Source: an uncultured Oscillospiraceae bacterium (lineage in GTDB: Bacteria > Bacillota_A > Clostridia > Oscillospirales > Oscillospiraceae). Taken from it: a DNA stretch of 20,694 bases. The DNA is taken from contig CAAEDK010000276.1 in assembly GCA_900754605.1 (NCBI GenBank), forward strand, positions 1-20,694. Direction: 5' to 3'. Position numbers and translations under genes: made by a program. This document shows positions 20,673-20,694 of this stretch, one piece after another; within the stretch, counting starts at the first letter, position 1, and every line of letters starts with the position of its first letter. Below the pieces are notes generated by a model. The model saw only the letters and a program-made list of their open reading frames with translations, did no database searches and was not told the DNA's origin.

Positions 20673-20694
20673 CAACAAATTCCACAGGTTCCTA

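Overview
The window looks like a piece of a GC-rich Firmicutes genome, most likely a gut clostridium of the Oscillospiraceae type. This is inferred from the S-layer homology (SLH) anchors, the FIVAR-type helical repeats, the Shine-Dalgarno usage and the ECF-transporter style. All convincing genes lie on the minus strand, so transcription runs from high to low coordinates. I see no tRNA, rRNA, CRISPR array or insertion sequence.

Reading in the direction of transcription, the window opens with minus-strand terminators (20646-20672 and 20444-20490) that close off upstream DNA. A strong promoter (20340-20367) follows, then a cobalamin riboswitch (about 19938-20170), a hairpin, and two tandem intrinsic terminators. 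Next are a small homing-endonuclease-associated-repeat (HEAR/HNH_repeat) protein (19350-19694), a secreted beta-rich protein that resembles surface proteins of Bacteroides B12 loci (17325-18938), and a 3465-residue SLH-anchored protein (6924-17321). The giant carries two DUF4430 modules and one alpha/alpha-toroid, and a terminator follows it.

A second cluster begins with a compact structured RNA (about 6671-6755) that carries fragments of cobalamin-riboswitch sequence, followed by a terminator hairpin. It continues with a second HEAR-like protein (5898-6590), an alpha/alpha-toroid plus SLH protein (4231-5901), a 103-residue unknown (3893-4204), a membrane-tethered DUF4430 protein (2949-3896) and a decayed gene (2522-2925). 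It ends with EcfT (1512-2369, apparently damaged at its 5' end), a TIM-barrel isomerase/epimerase-like enzyme (538-1524) and the start of an ECF ATPase (1-545, cut by the window edge). Several adjacent genes overlap by 4 to 13 nt, which suggests translational coupling.

DUF4430 is the family of the C-terminal beta-domain of animal transcobalamin and intrinsic factor, and the alpha/alpha-toroid is the fold of their N-terminal domain. Both halves of a transcobalamin-like binder therefore occur here, both within one giant protein and as separate proteins, next to a cobalamin riboswitch and an ECF importer. The simplest reading is a Gram-positive surface system that captures cobamides (or another corrinoid-related ligand) at the S-layer, passes them to a membrane-tethered DUF4430 protein, and imports them through an ECF transporter whose S component is not in the window. 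The riboswitch, the domain types and the gene order are read from the sequence; the ligand hand-off model is inference.
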